Shown: piece by piece, positions 9,707 through 22,277 of the stretch | How positions within the stretch are numbered: position 1 is the first letter of the stretch | Layout of the letters: each line of letters begins with the position of its first letter | NCBI GenBank assembly: GCA_907163345.1 | Contig: CAJQUN010000061.1 | Location: 1,550,001-1,614,000, forward strand | Length of the DNA: 64,000 bases | Origin: Haberlea rhodopensis | Taxonomy: Eukaryota > Streptophyta > Magnoliopsida > Lamiales > Gesneriaceae | Reading direction: 5' to 3' | Program-made: the position numbers and the translations under genes | Notes under the pieces: generated by a model | Told to the model about the DNA's origin: nothing | The model's input: the letters and a program-made list of their open reading frames with translations, nothing else | The model's database searches: none

Positions 9707-11092
9707 TTAATTTCCTGGTTTGAGACTTAACAACTCTTTAAATCTGCAACAAGCATGTTCAGGCAAGCAAATGCAAAGCACCATAGCTCCACTAGCTTCA
9801 CATCCTCCTCCTTCCGGCAGAAACAAACAAACCTGTGGCGTCGGAGTAAGGTCGATTGGACCGGCGTAAACTGGTCTCCCCCATCCAAAGTCACCAGATT
9901 CATATATACAAAATCTAGTCCACTGAGTTATAGTCAATTTCCCACCAAATTCCAGCCTCTCTGGCCTGTTTAATTCCACATAATCAATAGTTGATCTTAC
10001 ATATTTCTCAGAGATGCCTAATCTTACTGAGTTAACCAACCGGGCTGTCTCGTTTAGGCTCCCTTTGATCAGTCTCTCCACCGTGCTCGTTACACAAGCC
10101 ACGCTTAGCGCATTGCCGTAAAACCCGTCTTTCAGAGGCGGGTTCTTGATCTTGTGGCGCGTGTTGACGGAAAACGTGAGGCGAAGCTCGTAGTCTAGGG
10201 GTGTGACGCTGAGGGCTTCTACCCAAGATTTCCATACATGAGCTGCCATTGCATCGAAGGTGGAACATGAGAAGTCTGATCCAGATAGTTGCGCCGATCT
10301 CTTCAAATGGGCTTGGTATTCGCGGGTTATTCGGTAGCATTTTTGAACCGGCTTCACTTCCCAGAGACTTCTTGTTAAGCTTGATCCATCATCTAGTTTC
10401 TTGAATTCGATATGTGGAAATTCGACGACTGGTGGATCGCGTGGCTGGAAGGTTTCTCGGCCCCAAGTGGGCTTGGGATTAACAACCAGAGAGCCGGTTT
10501 TTACCGTCTCAGCCCATGCTTTCAGAAACTGCATTGCTCCAAGGCCATCGCAGAGGCAATGGCATATTCTCAGACCAAGACAGAAGCCACCACAGGTAAA
10601 TTTAGTAACTTGAATTATTAGCAACGGCATATCTACAACTTTGTATTGTTCTTCATCAGAGAACCTGTAAATCAACTTTAGCCAAGCAGGATTTGGCACT
10701 GTTAAATCTCCAAGATCTGCTAAAACCACATCAGAATGCGCCTCGACCAGAAGAGCGCCTTGATCGGGCCCGAAGAACACCTCCAGCTTCCCATTCTTTG
10801 TCTCTCTTACTCTACCAGAAAAAGGGTAATAAGGCACCAGCACACGACTAAGAGAATCTTTGAGTACCTGCACGATGGATTCTTGATGGGATTTCAATTC
10901 TGTGGCTTTATAAAAATACACCGTTGGAGTGAAAACTCGGACTCCAATCATGTCATCAAGATTAGAGAGGTAAAGGGTGTTATTTCTGTTAGATTCTGTG
11001 ATAGGGCATGCAGATGAGATCAAATCCGTACTGTCTATGGTTATAGGAATATCTAGATGAGGAAACTGAAGTTCTTGAAACCAAGAATCCAT
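9707..11092 (-). CDS. BAHD acyltransferase, HXXXD type
   Basis: Intronless 461-residue protein. BAHD enzymes move an acyl group from acyl-CoA to an alcohol or amine in the cytosol, in specialised or cuticle/suberin metabolism. Visible signatures are HCLCD at residues 178-182 (catalytic His in HXXXD) and DFGWG at 401-405 (structural loop), plus YYPFSGR near 89 and the family's NPPLKDGFYGN segment near 317. Length fits the family (430-460). The open frame extends 46 codons further upstream, but the Met at 11090-11092 starts the normal N-terminus (MDSWFQELQFPH), so I chose it. The overall look (CGGFCLGLRICHCLCDGLG, then LTITQWTRF) recalls omega-hydroxyacid/fatty-alcohol hydroxycinnamoyl transferase relatives, but the substrate cannot be told. 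No stops or frameshifts; probably functional. Its neighbours are all transposons. Confidence 0.9.
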   Translation of the reverse strand: MDSWFQELQFPHLDIPITIDSTDLISSACPITESNRNNTLYLSNLDDMIGVRVFTPTVYFYKATELKSHQESIVQVLKDSLSRVLVPYYPFSGRVRETKNGKLEVFFGPDQGALLVEAHSDVVLADLGDLTVPNPAWLKLIYRFSDEEQYKVVDMPLLIIQVTKFTCGGFCLGLRICHCLCDGLGAMQFLKAWAETVKTGSLVVNPKPTWGRETFQPRDPPVVEFPHIEFKKLDDGSSLTRSLWEVKPVQKCYRITREYQAHLKRSAQLSGSDFSCSTFDAMAAHVWKSWVEALSVTPLDYELRLTFSVNTRHKIKNPPLKDGFYGNALSVACVTSTVERLIKGSLNETARLVNSVRLGISEKYVRSTIDYVELNRPERLEFGGKLTITQWTRFCIYESGDFGWGRPVYAGPIDLTPTPQVCLFLPEGGGCEASGAMVLCICLPEHACCRFKELLSLKPGN

Positions 11093-11990
11093 GAGAAAAT
11101 AAGTAACAACTTTGACAAAGAAATAATTAGATTCGTAGAAGATGATGCTGCGCAAAATTGTGGTATTTGACATGAAAAAAGTGCCAAATTTAGTTGGTAT
11201 AAAGTTGATGAAACTATAGTTGTAATTCAAGAATGTCCGAATTCATGTTGTTTTCTTGATTTGTTGGTGAAGCTTGGTTTGTTTGTAGATTGTTAGCATA
11301 AACATACCAAGTGTATGTGTTTCAAATTGTTTATTCCATTTAAAGATATTAGTATGAAGCATGTGGATCACAGGTGAATATTCGTTATATCATATCTAAA
11401 ATTAAAAAAAAATTAAAAGTTAAAAATAGCGGCAATCAATCAACATATTGCAGATGATCGATCGCCAAAGTACGATAGTTAAAAAAATGGGCATATGGAT
11501 CGATCGCCAAAGACAACTGTCATTTTTAACGTTATATGCATTGGCGATCGATCGACAGTCATGTGTCGATCAAGCGACGTATGCCTAAACGGTCAAATAT
11601 ATGAGCGTTTGATTTTTATTATTATTATTTTGTTTGTTATATAAATGAAGTGTTGGTTGACATTTTATCCTCACACCGCTCACAATTTGATTTCTCAATC
11701 TCTAAACTCTCTATTCTATAAGCTCTTTATATCAATTTCACAGATTGTAAGCAAGAAGAAAGAAGTTCGTCTAAATACTTAACAATACAAGGCACAAGGC
11801 TAGAACTATCAGAAGCAAATATTTGATAACGTTTATTTTTGTAGTATTGGTATAATTTTACTTAACTATGCTTTTACATAATGGTTGGTACATCTTATAA
11901 TTTGAATTATGATAATGAAATTGATCAATATCAAAACAAAGAAGAAAGTACACCAAAATATTTCATCATCAACTAGAAAAATTTCTAAAA
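11093..11990. other. BAHD promoter side and hAT 5' flank
   Basis: No gene seen. 11093-11300 would hold the promoter and 5' UTR of the minus-strand BAHD gene. 11450-11580 contains several GATCGATCG motifs (for example GGCGATCGATCG at 11543). 11640-11760, with 'ATAAATGAAG' and a CT-rich leader, resembles the untranslated leader of plant Ac-like hAT elements. Confidence 0.4.
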
Positions 11991-11991
11991 A

Positions 11992-13270
11992 AGAACTAGT
12001 AATGTGTGGCAATTATTTGATGTAGAAAATGTTGAGGGAAATGTCACAAGAGCAGTTAGTAAAAAATGTAAAAAAGATTATGCAAACACTCTTTCGGGTG
12101 GGACGGGCCATCTGCGTAGGCATATGGCTATATGCATGAAAGAGAACCTAATGATGGTACACAAACTACACTTTCCCAATTTCATAGTGGTGGTAGTAGT
12201 AGTTCGAATTTAGGGTTTTTCACTTATTCGATTGAAAGAGATATGAGAGAATTAGCTAAATAAATAATATGTGCGGATAAATCTTCTTCAGTAGGGGCGT
12301 ATGCAAAATTTACTAATTATATTCATTTAGGTTTGTAACCTCAGCATAAAAGTTTTTCAAAAAATACTATTAAATCTGATGCATTCACAATTTTTCATGA
12401 GTATAAATCAAATTTAATTTTGTATTTGTCATATCTTTATTCAAAGATATCACCAACTAGTGATATTTGGATAACTTATATTAACAATGCATCATATATA
12501 TACATATATAACGATAAATGGGTGTTACATAAAAAGAATTGCAAGAATTGATTGGCCTCATATGGATTGTGTTATTTCTAATGCCATTATGCAAGTGACT
12601 ATTAGAAGCATTATGAAACCAGTGGAGTATAAATTTAAAAAAATATTGAAAATTTATTCATTTTTCAATTGTTTGGCCCAATTATGGATCCTAGATTAAT
12701 ATTAGATAGTGTAGAAATGATAATTGAATCTTAATACACAAGCATTAATTATTAATGAACAAAAAGAAAACCTTAATAATTGCTTATTTTCATTGTTTTT
12801 TTATATGATTCATTACATAATTCTAGATAATTTTCAATAAGAAAAAGTTGTAATATTGGTGTTATTAGTAGTAAAAGTTTTGTGGACAATGTTAAGAAGA
12901 AAGCACGATTCTACTTCGACTTCTTCTACTAGGTCTTCATTTATTAATCTTTAATTATATTTAAACCAGGTAATTAATTTTAGTGAACAAGAATTAGAAA
13001 CATTTGATGTTTTGGCATGGTGGAAAGGCAATGTAAACTTTGGCCAATGCTTTTCATCATGGCATTTGATCTACTAACGCCTCCGATATCCACAGTTCCT
13101 CTTGTTTAAGTGCAGGTGGGAGATTCCTTGATGAAAAAAGAAGTAGAATGAAAGCAAACACTTTAGAGATGTGTATTTTATTAAATATTGGTTGGATGCC
13201 GATAATAGATTACAAAGTGTATGATGACATGATGTATCTTCTGATGAAAATGAAGAAAGTTGATCGTTTT
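11992..13270 (+). pseudogene. hAT (Ac/RICESLEEPER-like) transposase, heavily decayed
   Basis: Fragments of a hAT transposase in changing frames. At 12004-12150 a BED zinc finger can be read: CKKDYANT, then SGGTGHLRRHMAIC (Cys and His ligands). About 12450-12560 holds DIW and a YIYITINGCYIKR segment from the catalytic region. At about 13000-13230 the C-terminal dimerisation domain is visible: FDVLAWWKGN, then after frame changes the ISTV-like, SAGGR-like and MKANTLEMCILL blocks. Many stops separate them, so no protein is made. Intact relatives run about 650-700 residues; much of the middle is lost here. The domain order (BED, RNase H-like core, dimerisation) supports the call. Confidence 0.75.
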
Positions 13271-13479
13271 ATGATAATATTTTGTGATGTTATTTTCTTA
13301 TTTGTGAATGTAATTTGTAGTTATTCAATTCATAGTTAATAAAATTTGAATATTTCATGTATATTGTGTCAATCTATTTCTTGTTCTATTATTATTATAT
13401 TTAAATAATTTAATTAATATAAATAATTTTTTTAAAAATAGTCACAATTTTTTTTAAAAAAATAAAAAAATAAAAAATT

Positions 13480-13640
13480 GAAGTGGGTCGTGTCGGGCCT
13501 ACCCATTTTTGGAAACGGGTCGTGCCGACAAAGCCCTCTACACTGCCGAGAGTCACGGTTTCACAGGCCTTGCCGGCTCTACACACAATGGGTAAAGTTG
13601 GGCTATAACCCACCGATTTTTTTGACACAACTATTAATAT
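13480..13640 (+). mobile_element. Right end of the hAT remnant
   Basis: A G+C-rich patch with the repeated phrases 'gggtcgtg' and 'cgggtcgtgccg', typical of subterminal hAT repeats, ending in TTTTTTTGACACAAC, similar to the TTTGACACC... terminal inverted repeat common in plant hAT elements. The matching left terminus (GTGTCAAA) was not found, so the element is incomplete or too diverged to bound. Confidence 0.5.
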
Positions 13641-13971
13641 ATGTACAATTCACCATATAATTTTAGCCCAACACTTAATATACCAATAAATTATTAAATT
13701 AATATAATGATAGAAGACTAAAGAGTAAAAGTCTAATATTCTAAAGCCTTAAAATTTGCAAAACCTAATCACGGCTAAGCATTTGACAGACCAAGGAAGA
13801 ACAATTTTTTTAACTCCTCACAATTACAGTTTCTACGATAACTGTATAACGAGCTTTTCTTGGGATGAAACTCGTCAAGACACTTCATAATAAAATAAAA
13901 AATGAATATCTAAACAATATCATTGTTATTTATATTGATAAAGAGATTGTTCTTATCGTTGATACAGAGTT

Positions 13972-15060
13972 TGTTGGGTTTCGAAAACCCAAAAAAACTT
14001 TGTTTTGATGATGCTTCATCAAGTGTGCAGATTATAGAAGATACTTTACAACTTGATGATTTACAAAAGAAACCACTTGGAACCAGATTTGGATTTCGCT
14101 GAAACTTACTAAAAAGATAACATCAGGGTTGAATCAGTTCTGGTTTATTGGCAGCAACTACCAGTCAGCTCATCAAAGCGGAATGATTCTTGATTCTCTT
14201 GAAAGCCAAGGCAAAGGACTACAACATTAATGTTCATCACTTTACCCAGAAATCAACGAATCCAGATCTGTATTCAAGAAATCGAAGTTGCTGAAATGAA
14301 ACAGCAAGGTAACCCGAGTGAAGTCAGCAAAGTGACTTACCTTGCTGGAAGCAGCTCAACTAGGTCCAACAAGGTTCGAGAAGAGATTTAGAAGATAGCC
14401 TAGAATGCGCTTATGATCGTTATTGTGTCAAGAAACGTCCATAACCTTTTCCAACAACTATATCTGGTGCCTAACATATATATCATTATTGATGACTATA
14501 TATACAAAACTCCTTGAAGAAGAAAAAGGATTCCAATAAGAACCCAAACACTCAAAATGGGATTCACACCATGAGGAGTTACCGAGATAAATTTGACTGA
14601 GATGAGAGCCAACCCTAAAACTTTGACACCTCTTAAGGATCACCTGTGCCAAACCACTTCATTGTATTCATTGTAAATGTGAGTTTAATAGATGAGTGAA
14701 GTCTGTAACTGTTAGACATGTTGTCTAAATAGTCTTTCACATATTTAGAATTTAAAGAATATGCCATCAGCTATAAATGTGACCTCAGCTTGTGGAATTG
14801 TGAGGCTAGGAGTTTAGATTGTAAGAGTGACATCAATCTAAGTGGGTTGTATAAATGATTGTATAAATCAAAGTATTCTAGAGTATCATTCCATTCGATG
14901 GAAGAATGGGAGACGTAGAAGAATCACACCATATTCGAACTTGCATAAAAAAATCTGTGTGCATATTTTACTTTCTGACTTTTAAATGTTTTTACATCAG
15001 ATTGATTAGAAACTGACCAGAAATACACTCAGGAAATACATAGAGAAGATTAAAAACGTT
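13972..15060 (+). repeat. Solo LTR of a SIRE/Maximus-type copia element
   Basis: Starts TGTTGGGTTT (13972). Its second half (about 14690-14960) is clearly related to the SIRE-type LTR at 17500-17700: both share blocks such as 'ctaggagttt', 'ttgtataaatcaaagt' and 'gggagacgtagaag'. No gag or pol lies beside it, so it is a solo LTR or a fragment. The right end is approximate and no target duplication was identified. Confidence 0.65.
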
Positions 15061-15938
15061 GAAACATTTAAAGACATTAAAATAATATATTAATTGAGAA
15101 ATTAAAGGATATGAGTTATTCTCTATTTATAAATCAATGTATGACATAAAATGTAAATTCATTACCATTTTTTAAGTATTATGTATTGATATTTTATTTA
15201 TTATATATTTTTCCTATTGAATTTATTATATTTTAATTTCATTATAATATAACTATAGTTTTTTGACTTTCGGATTTCATTTAATTTACTTATAATTATT
15301 CCAATTAATATTTTTAAGTTATTATCTTCACCAAAGATTTTGAATAATTGAAATTATAAAATTAAAAGTTCAAGAATTAAAAAATTCTTAATAAACTGTT
15401 ATCATTATAATTGCCAACAAAATTATTTAATATTACAATTCCACCAAATAAAGATTGGTAATTGTTGAGAGAGAAAATTGGAAGTTACGATAATAAAATA
15501 GGCTCAATAAATTGAAAGTTATGGTGATGTAATATATATCATCAAATTTTAAATAAAATTAAGTGTATGGATGAAAATAATCTAAAATTATTTGTTAGGA
15601 TCAAACACTTATTTCTTTATATAGTAGCCGTGTAAGCCTCGTACCAAACGATAGATGGACACGTGGGTGTTCGGCGCTTCCTCTTTGTCGCTCAAACTTC
15701 AAAAGGCTCAATATTTGTTGGAAGAAGTCATGGATTTTGAGGGCTTGAGATTAACCATCAAGGGACTATATCTGTACAACTCTACTATAGATTCTGTAAT
15801 GAAAATTGTTCACAACGGATTATTTTAATCATATCTCATTAATCGGTTATCAGAATAATGTTCTTCTGAATGGTTTGAGAACTCAAAATGTAACAATAAC
15901 CTTCAGACAACCCATTGGAATTTTATCTAGATGAAACA
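15061..15938. other. AT-rich intergenic DNA
   Basis: No coding region, RNA gene or recognisable element seen. TTGTC at 15939-15943 is the left target duplication of the next element. Confidence 0.6.
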
Positions 15939-15943
15939 TTGTC

Positions 15944-16727
15944 TGTTGCCTCGGATTTTGGTAGGGTAGACGTGTATTTCATCCGAGCACCAAACAATAT
16001 ACAAAAAGTAAATGAGACCAGATTTTTTACGTGGAAAACCCCAAAAGATGGGGAAAAACCACGGGACATAGTCCGGTATAAATTTCACTATAAACAAGTG
16101 TGATTTACAGTGTCTTCTTTACAAGAAATGAGCTAAGAAATGAAAATGGTGAAGGGGGAAGACCTCGGCTGCTGCTTGTTCTTGAGGAGGAAGGAGACAT
16201 TCTCTCTTTCCCCCCCAAGAAAGAGGTGTTAGCCTTCCCCATGCCCTCTCAACCCTCCTGCCTGCTCTCTCACGGAAAATCCCTCATTTGCTTGGTGAGA
16301 GTTATCTGGTATTTATATGAGAATGGAGGAGACAACCTGTAACTACCTACCCAAGGTCTAGGGGACATTGTCTGATGCTGAAGGTAAGGGTCAGAGTCCT
16401 AGTGCTGGGGACCACAGACAACTATTGCACTCTTTGTACGATTTCTGCAGCTTTTAAGATATTATTCGTGTACGGAGATATGTTTTGTGCCTCTGATTTA
16501 TGAGATCACTCCTCAGGTGTAGATCTTCCTGGAGGCCAACCTGGGGGTGGCCGAGGTGGAGGTCATCCTCGAGGCCGACCTGGGGTGGCCAAGGTGGAAG
16601 TCATCCACGCGGCCGAGCTGGAGGTCATCCTCGTGGCCGACCTGGGGTGGCCAAGGTGGAGATCTTCCCGAGGCCGAGCTGGAGGTCATCCTCGTGGCCG
16701 ACCTGGGGTGGCCAATGTGGAGATCTT
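15944..16727 (-). repeat. Left (3') LTR of the Tat-like element, truncated
   Basis: Matches 30303-31087 closely, beginning TGTTGCCTCGG. It contains a degenerate tandem repeat of about 60 bp at 16525-16725 (phrases 'gaggtcatcctcgtggccga' and 'ggtggagatctt'). It stops at GAGATCTT where the SIRE LTR begins (16728). Open frames reading through the repeat (16500-16821) have no domain. Confidence 0.88.
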
Positions 16728-17912
16728 TGTTAGTCCCGGATCTTATCGATGAGATTTTAAAGATGACAAAACATATCAGACCGGATCGAGTGAAATCAGA
16801 CTGACCAGAACGATCGCCCAAAACAGATCAAGCTGATAAGATGACAAAGCATATCAGACCGGATCGAGGGTAATCAGACTGACCAGATCAATAGCTCAAA
16901 ACAGAACAAGCTGATAAGGCATATTATATATCAGACCGGATCGATGAATATCAGACTGACTAAACCGAAGCTTCAGATCGATCTCTATCTTTATCAGATC
17001 AGAGCAGCCTAGGATACATACAGAATGGCTCCTCAGTCCGAATCATTAACGGCTATTTATTGTAGCATTTAATGTTGTAATTAATGCTACAAAAGACCAA
17101 AGACTGAAGATTGCCATAAAAGGTAAGAAGACAAAGAGTAGCTTACCTGACAGTCGCCGAAAGTATGAACCAGAACGGCAAGTATCCTGAAGAAGAAGAC
17201 TGAAGCCTACTCAGAGTTTAAGCAGAGTCTAAGTTGCACTTTAAGGGAAATAATGTCGTTGGTACATTCAACTATAAAAGGATGCAACAAAGGGAATATA
17301 ATAACTCTTGCAGAAACTCTCGCTGATCAGTTGAAAAACACACAAGAAAGCAAAAACAGCACAAGCTTACAAGCTCAGAAGCTCTCGAGCTGAAGTCATT
17401 CTTAAGCACGTTTACCTTGTAACATTTGATCATTTAGGATCACTGTGCGCATTTTGTATTCTGTATTGAAAATCAGAAAGTGAGAAACATATTGTAACTG
17501 TCAGACATAGTGTGTCTGAGCAGATTGAGTGACTAGGAGTTTCAGATTGTTAGTGAGGTAAATCCAGTCTGAATCGGGCTTGTACAACAGGATTGTATAA
17601 ATCAAAGTCTTCTAGTATAAACCTTCCTTAATTGGAAGAAGGGGAGACGTAGAAGGATTACACCACCTTCGAACTTCCAGAAACATATCCTGTGTATCTT
17701 ATTTCTGCACTCGTTCTTTCTCACTAGCCATCGAGCCGTTCTTACATACAAGAACAGACCGTTCCGCACTTATACTTTCAGTGGTCTGTTCTGTACAAGA
17801 ATTGATTAAGAAACAGATTTCTTTCACTAATCCGAAAGAAATCACAAAGGATTAATTTTTAGAAGGAGTGTTCATTCACCCCCCCTCTAAACACTCCGGA
17901 CCGATCCTAACA
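16728..17912 (+). repeat. 5' LTR of the SIRE-type element
   Basis: 1185 bp, TGTTAGTCCC...CCTAACA. A TATA box (TATAAAAG) is at 17273-17280. A strong inverted repeat, TTGTAGCATT at 17060-17069 and AATGCTACAA at 17083-17092, lies upstream of it and is kept in the 3' LTR. Confidence 0.92.
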
Positions 17913-17914
17913 AG

Positions 17915-17926
17915 TGGTATCAGAGC
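17915..17926 (+). promoter_or_regulatory. Primer binding site, initiator-Met tRNA
   Basis: TGGTATCAGAGC, exact complement of the 3' end of initiator-Met tRNA, two bases after the 5' LTR. Confidence 0.9.
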
Positions 17927-17959
17927 AGGTCATCTTAATCAGCAAAATCACTCGAGCTG

Positions 17960-19912
17960 ATGGCATCATTCAACAAAATCCCTATGTTCTCAAAAGAAGA
18001 CTATGATGACTGGAGAATCAGAATGCAAGCTCATCTGGCAGCTCAGGATGACGATATGTGGTTCGTCATCACTGATGGACCAATGAAGATTCTAAAAATA
18101 AATACAGCAGTCGCCATTACTGGTGGAGAACCACAAATGGTAGAAAAGGACAGATCCCTCTGGACGAATGAGGAAAGAAAGAAAGCAAATCTCGACAACG
18201 TTGCCAGAGACATCTTGTTCAGGACACTGGACAAGAACATGTTCAGCAAAATCAAAATGTGCTCTACTGCCAAAGAAATTTTGGAGAAGATAGCACAGCT
18301 ATGTGAAGGCAACGACCAGACCAAAGAAAACAAGTTAACTGTTGCTCTTCAAAGATTTGAGAGCATAAAGATGAAAAGTGGAGAAACTCTAAATGAGTTT
18401 GATGAAAGAGTAACTGGCATCATAAATGAACTGAATGGTCTGGGGAAGGAATATTCTAACAGAGAGATCGCTCTGAAAGTTATGAGAGCTCTGCCAAAGG
18501 AATGGGATGTTAAGACCATTGCCATGAGGGAATCAAAAGATCTTAACAAGGTTGAACTTCATGATCTGTTTGCAGATCTTAAGGCCTATGAGTTTGAACT
18601 GATAAGCAGAGGTGAAGCAGAGCCATTCATCTCTCAACCAAACAAGGCCCTGGCAGCCATTCCAGACCAGATTGCTTCAACATCAGACCGATCCGTTGAA
18701 TAGATAAGTAATGATGCTATGTCATTATTTATCAAGAAATTCGGTAAATTCATGTCTAAGAATAAGAGGAACTTCAAACCCTCTCATCATTATAAATCAA
18801 GAAAAGATGATACTGTTAACGATCAGGCTTGCTACAATTGTGGTAAGACCGGACATTTTATTGCAGATTGCACCAGACCGAAGAAAGAAGAACGGAAAGA
18901 GAAGCATCGTGATGATAGGAAGAAGAAGCACTATAAAGACCGCAAGAATCATGAAAAATCCCAAAAAGTCCTAGTAGCTGAAGAAGGAAACAACAAATGG
19001 GCTCAGACAGACTCAGACTCGGAAAGCTCTGAATATTCTTCCAGCGAAAGCGAAGAAGATATTCAATGTCTTATGGCAGACGAAGAGATGAGTCAGACAG
19101 ACGAGGTATATGATCTTGACTCAAATGAATTTACACGAGAAGAGCTCATGTCCGCACTGCAAGACATGGCTAATGATTATAGGATCTTAGCTGAATCATT
19201 TGAGAAGAATAAAGCTAAAGTCAGTGATCAAATGGATGAGCACAACAAACCAAGCTGCTCTGAGCAGGGTGAGTGCAACAATCTCCAGATCGAGCTGAAT
19301 AAGCTGAAAATCTCTTATGATCAGCTCCATGAAGAAAATAAGAGAATTAGCACACAAAATGCTAAGCTCTCTCATATATTCAAGACATGGACAAAATCCA
19401 GAACATCCTTGGAAGAATTACAAGAGGTTCAAAGAAACGTCGGTGATTTCACCGGTATAGGCTTTGACACCAAAGAATGCACCAAAGATGAATCTGAGCT
19501 GTTGCTGGTAAAGAACCAAGTCAAACAAATGACATTTGTTAAATCCAGCTCAGTATATGAGACTGAAGCACCTAAGATTCAAACAGGAGTCTCTTACGTG
19601 AATCAAAATCTGAGAAAAGGAATTGGTTATGTTGACCAAGCCAAAGAAAAGGCACCAGCAAGATTTGCGTCTATCAGACCAAATCCAAAGGTGCAAGATC
19701 GAAGGCAAGGAAGACAATACAATTACTATAATTCAAAACCGATTCAACGAAGATATAGACTACCTTATGAGAATCAAAGGTTTTCACAGCGCACACATTA
19801 TCACACACAACATCAAAACAGACCAGCACACAGCACACCTTACACACACAAGCCATTGAAGCTGATACAGGTGTGGGTTCCCAAAGGGATAATCCGTTCT
19901 GGACCCAAATAG
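17960..19912 (+). pseudogene. SIRE-type gag
   Basis: The ATG at 17960 opens a gag of the SIRE/Maximus type: a DUF4219/UBN2 core (FSKEDYDDWRIRMQAHL near residue 10, MCSTAKEILEKI near 95, ALPKEWDVK near 180). A TAG at 18701-18703 interrupts it; the same frame then runs 18719-19912 with a CCHC knuckle (CYNCGKTGHFIADC), a Lys-rich stretch, an acidic Ser/Asp patch and a coiled-coil-like segment (LQIELNKLKISYDQLHEENKR). It ends at TAG 19910-19912. Protease begins about 50 bp later in a different frame. Confidence 0.88.
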
Positions 19913-19947
19913 GATTGGGTACCAACAATAATTATATTTGATGACAG

Positions 19948-20424
19948 GTACCGAAGAAGCTCGCATCAGACTGGTATTTGGATAGTGGGTGTTCCCGTCA
20001 CATGACTGGAAACATGGAGCTGCTGTCTGAAGTCACAGAATGTACTGGACCCAAGATCATCTTCGGAGATAACTCAAAGGGTAAGACCGTGGGCAAGGGT
20101 AAGATTGTCCATGGTAACATTATTATCAATGATGTGCTGTTAGTTGAAAATCTGTGCTATAATCTGATCAGTATAAGTCAACTCTGTGATAATGGTTATG
20201 CTGTAGATTTTCACAAACACACTTGCACTGTTAAATCATCAGACGGTATAACCATGCTCGTAGGAATCAGGAATGGAAATACATATAAGATTAACTGGAA
20301 TCATGTTCAACCTGATAATCCTACTTGCTTCATCGCTAACAATGATAATAAACATTGGCTGTGGCATAAGCGTTTGAATCATATAAACTTTAAGACCATT
20401 TCCAGCCGTGTAAACATGATTTAG
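19948..20424 (+). pseudogene. SIRE-type protease and pre-integrase finger
   Basis: Frame opens after TGA at 19942-19944. WYLDSGCSRHMTG near 19972 is the protease active-site block (catalytic Asp in DSG). The pre-integrase zinc finger starts at HWLWHKRLNHINFKT. The frame ends at TAG 20422-20424 because an extra base near 20408-20415 shifts the reading; the continuation is at 20415-22277. Confidence 0.85.
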
Positions 20425-22277
20425 TTATCGGTCTGCCCAAGATCGATTTTGCTAAGGATAAGATCTGCGAAGCTTGCCAAATGGGCAAACAGATCAGATC
20501 ATCCTTCAAAAACAAGAATGCCAAATCCTCCTCCCGCTGTTTAGAATTATTGCATATGGACTTGTTCGGTCCTATACCAATAACAAGTTTAGGGGGAATG
20601 CGGTATACTCTTGTTGTTATTGATGATTACTCACGCTTTACATGGACTATATTTTTGAGCAGTAAAGATCAGACCGGTCCGAAGTTGATCAAGCTGCTGA
20701 AACGCACTCAGAACGAGAAATCATCCAGCATAGACAGGATTCGTAGTGACAAAGGCACTGAGTTTTCAAATCAGAATCTTGAATCCTTTCTAGAAGATCA
20801 TGGAATCAAGCATGAGTTTTCAGCCGCTCGAACTCCTCAACAGAATGGAGTTGCAGAACGAAGAAACAGAACGCTCAAGGAAGCAGCAAGAACAATGCTT
20901 GCTGATTCTGGAATTTCGCAAAAGTTCTGGGCAGAAGCTGTAAACACTGCTTGCTACACTCAAAATCGGTCTATGATTAACAAGAAGCTGAACCTTACCC
21001 CATATGAAATATGGACTGGTAACAGACCATCTATTTCTCACTTTCATATCTTTGGCTGCAAATGCTTCGTTCATAACAATGGTAAGAATCATCTTACAGC
21101 ATTTGAAGCTAAGTCAGATAATGGAATATTTTTAGGATATTCATCAACTAGCAAAGCTTATCGAATTTTTAATAATCGAACCTTAACTGTAGAAGAATCT
21201 GTTCATGTAGTTTTTGATGAATCTTTATGTGTTGAGGGCAACAAAGAATCAATTCAAAATCAGATGGAAAATATCCATCTCGAAGCTAACAGTGATGATG
21301 AGATTGTAGCTAACAGGTCAAGAGACAATCCACCAGAACCAGAAGTACCAGACAGACCGGATCAAGCCATTGAAGCTTCTTCAGATCGAGCTGATCCGGA
21401 CAATCTTCACTCAAATGTTAAAGCAGATGCTGATCATGCTGCTACTACTCATCCTACCGGACCAGACAATCCAGAGTCAAGCTATCGATGGACTAAGAAG
21501 CATCCACCCAATCTAGTGATTGGTAGTCCCTCTGCACCGATCAGAACCAGAGGACAGATGATGGATGAATTCACACATGCTGCTTTCATCTCTACTCTGG
21601 AACCTAAGAAGATCGATGAAGCTCTAACTGATTTCAACTGGATTAAGGCCATGCAAGAAGAGCTAAATCAATTCGAACAAAATCAAGTTTGGAGTCTAAC
21701 CCCCAGACCAAGCGATCTGTCTGTCATTGGAACCAGATGGGTTTTCAGAAATAAGCTGGACGCAGATGGAACTGTGGTTAGAAACAAAGCCAGACTGGTG
21801 GCACAAGGATTCAGACAAGAAGAAGGAATCGACTTCGATGAATCATTTGCACCAGTCGCCAGACTTGAAGCCATCCGAATCTTTCTTGCATATGCTGCCT
21901 TTAAAGACTTCAAAGTATATCAGATGGACGTTAAGAGCGCTTTTCTTAATGGAAAGCTTCAGGAAGAAGTCTACATTGAGCAACCACCTGGATTTCAGGA
22001 CCATTTGCATCCCAATCATGTGTATCTACTGAATAAAGCAGTGTATGGTCTGAAACAAGCTCCAAGAGCCTGGTATGACACTCTATCTCAATTTCTGCTG
22101 AACCATGATTTTCAGATCGGCTCAGTAGATAAAACTCTCTTTAAATTTATTAAGGGGGAACATACCCTATTAGTTCAGATTTATGTTGATGACATAATCT
22201 TTGGGTCAACTAACCCCAAATTGTGCGAGAAATTTTCTAAGTTAATGCAGGGACAGTTTGAGATGAACATGATGTGA
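20415..22277 (+). pseudogene. SIRE-type integrase and reverse transcriptase
   Basis: Second half of the zinc finger (CEACQMGK) and DDE integrase core (Asp in HMDLFGPI, Asp in IRSDKGTEFS, Glu in PQQNGVAERRNRTL), then RVT_2 RT with QMDVKSAFLNG and YVDDIIFG (catalytic Asp pair). A TGA at 22275-22277 stops the frame inside the block that normally reads ELSFFLGLQV; the same frame continues at once to 23126, so this is one nonsense change. Confidence 0.88.

Noticed and set aside
16500..16821. ORFs on both strands in the Tat-like LTR (also 30874-31209)
   Set aside because: They run through the ~60-bp LTR repeats on both strands at once, a composition effect.
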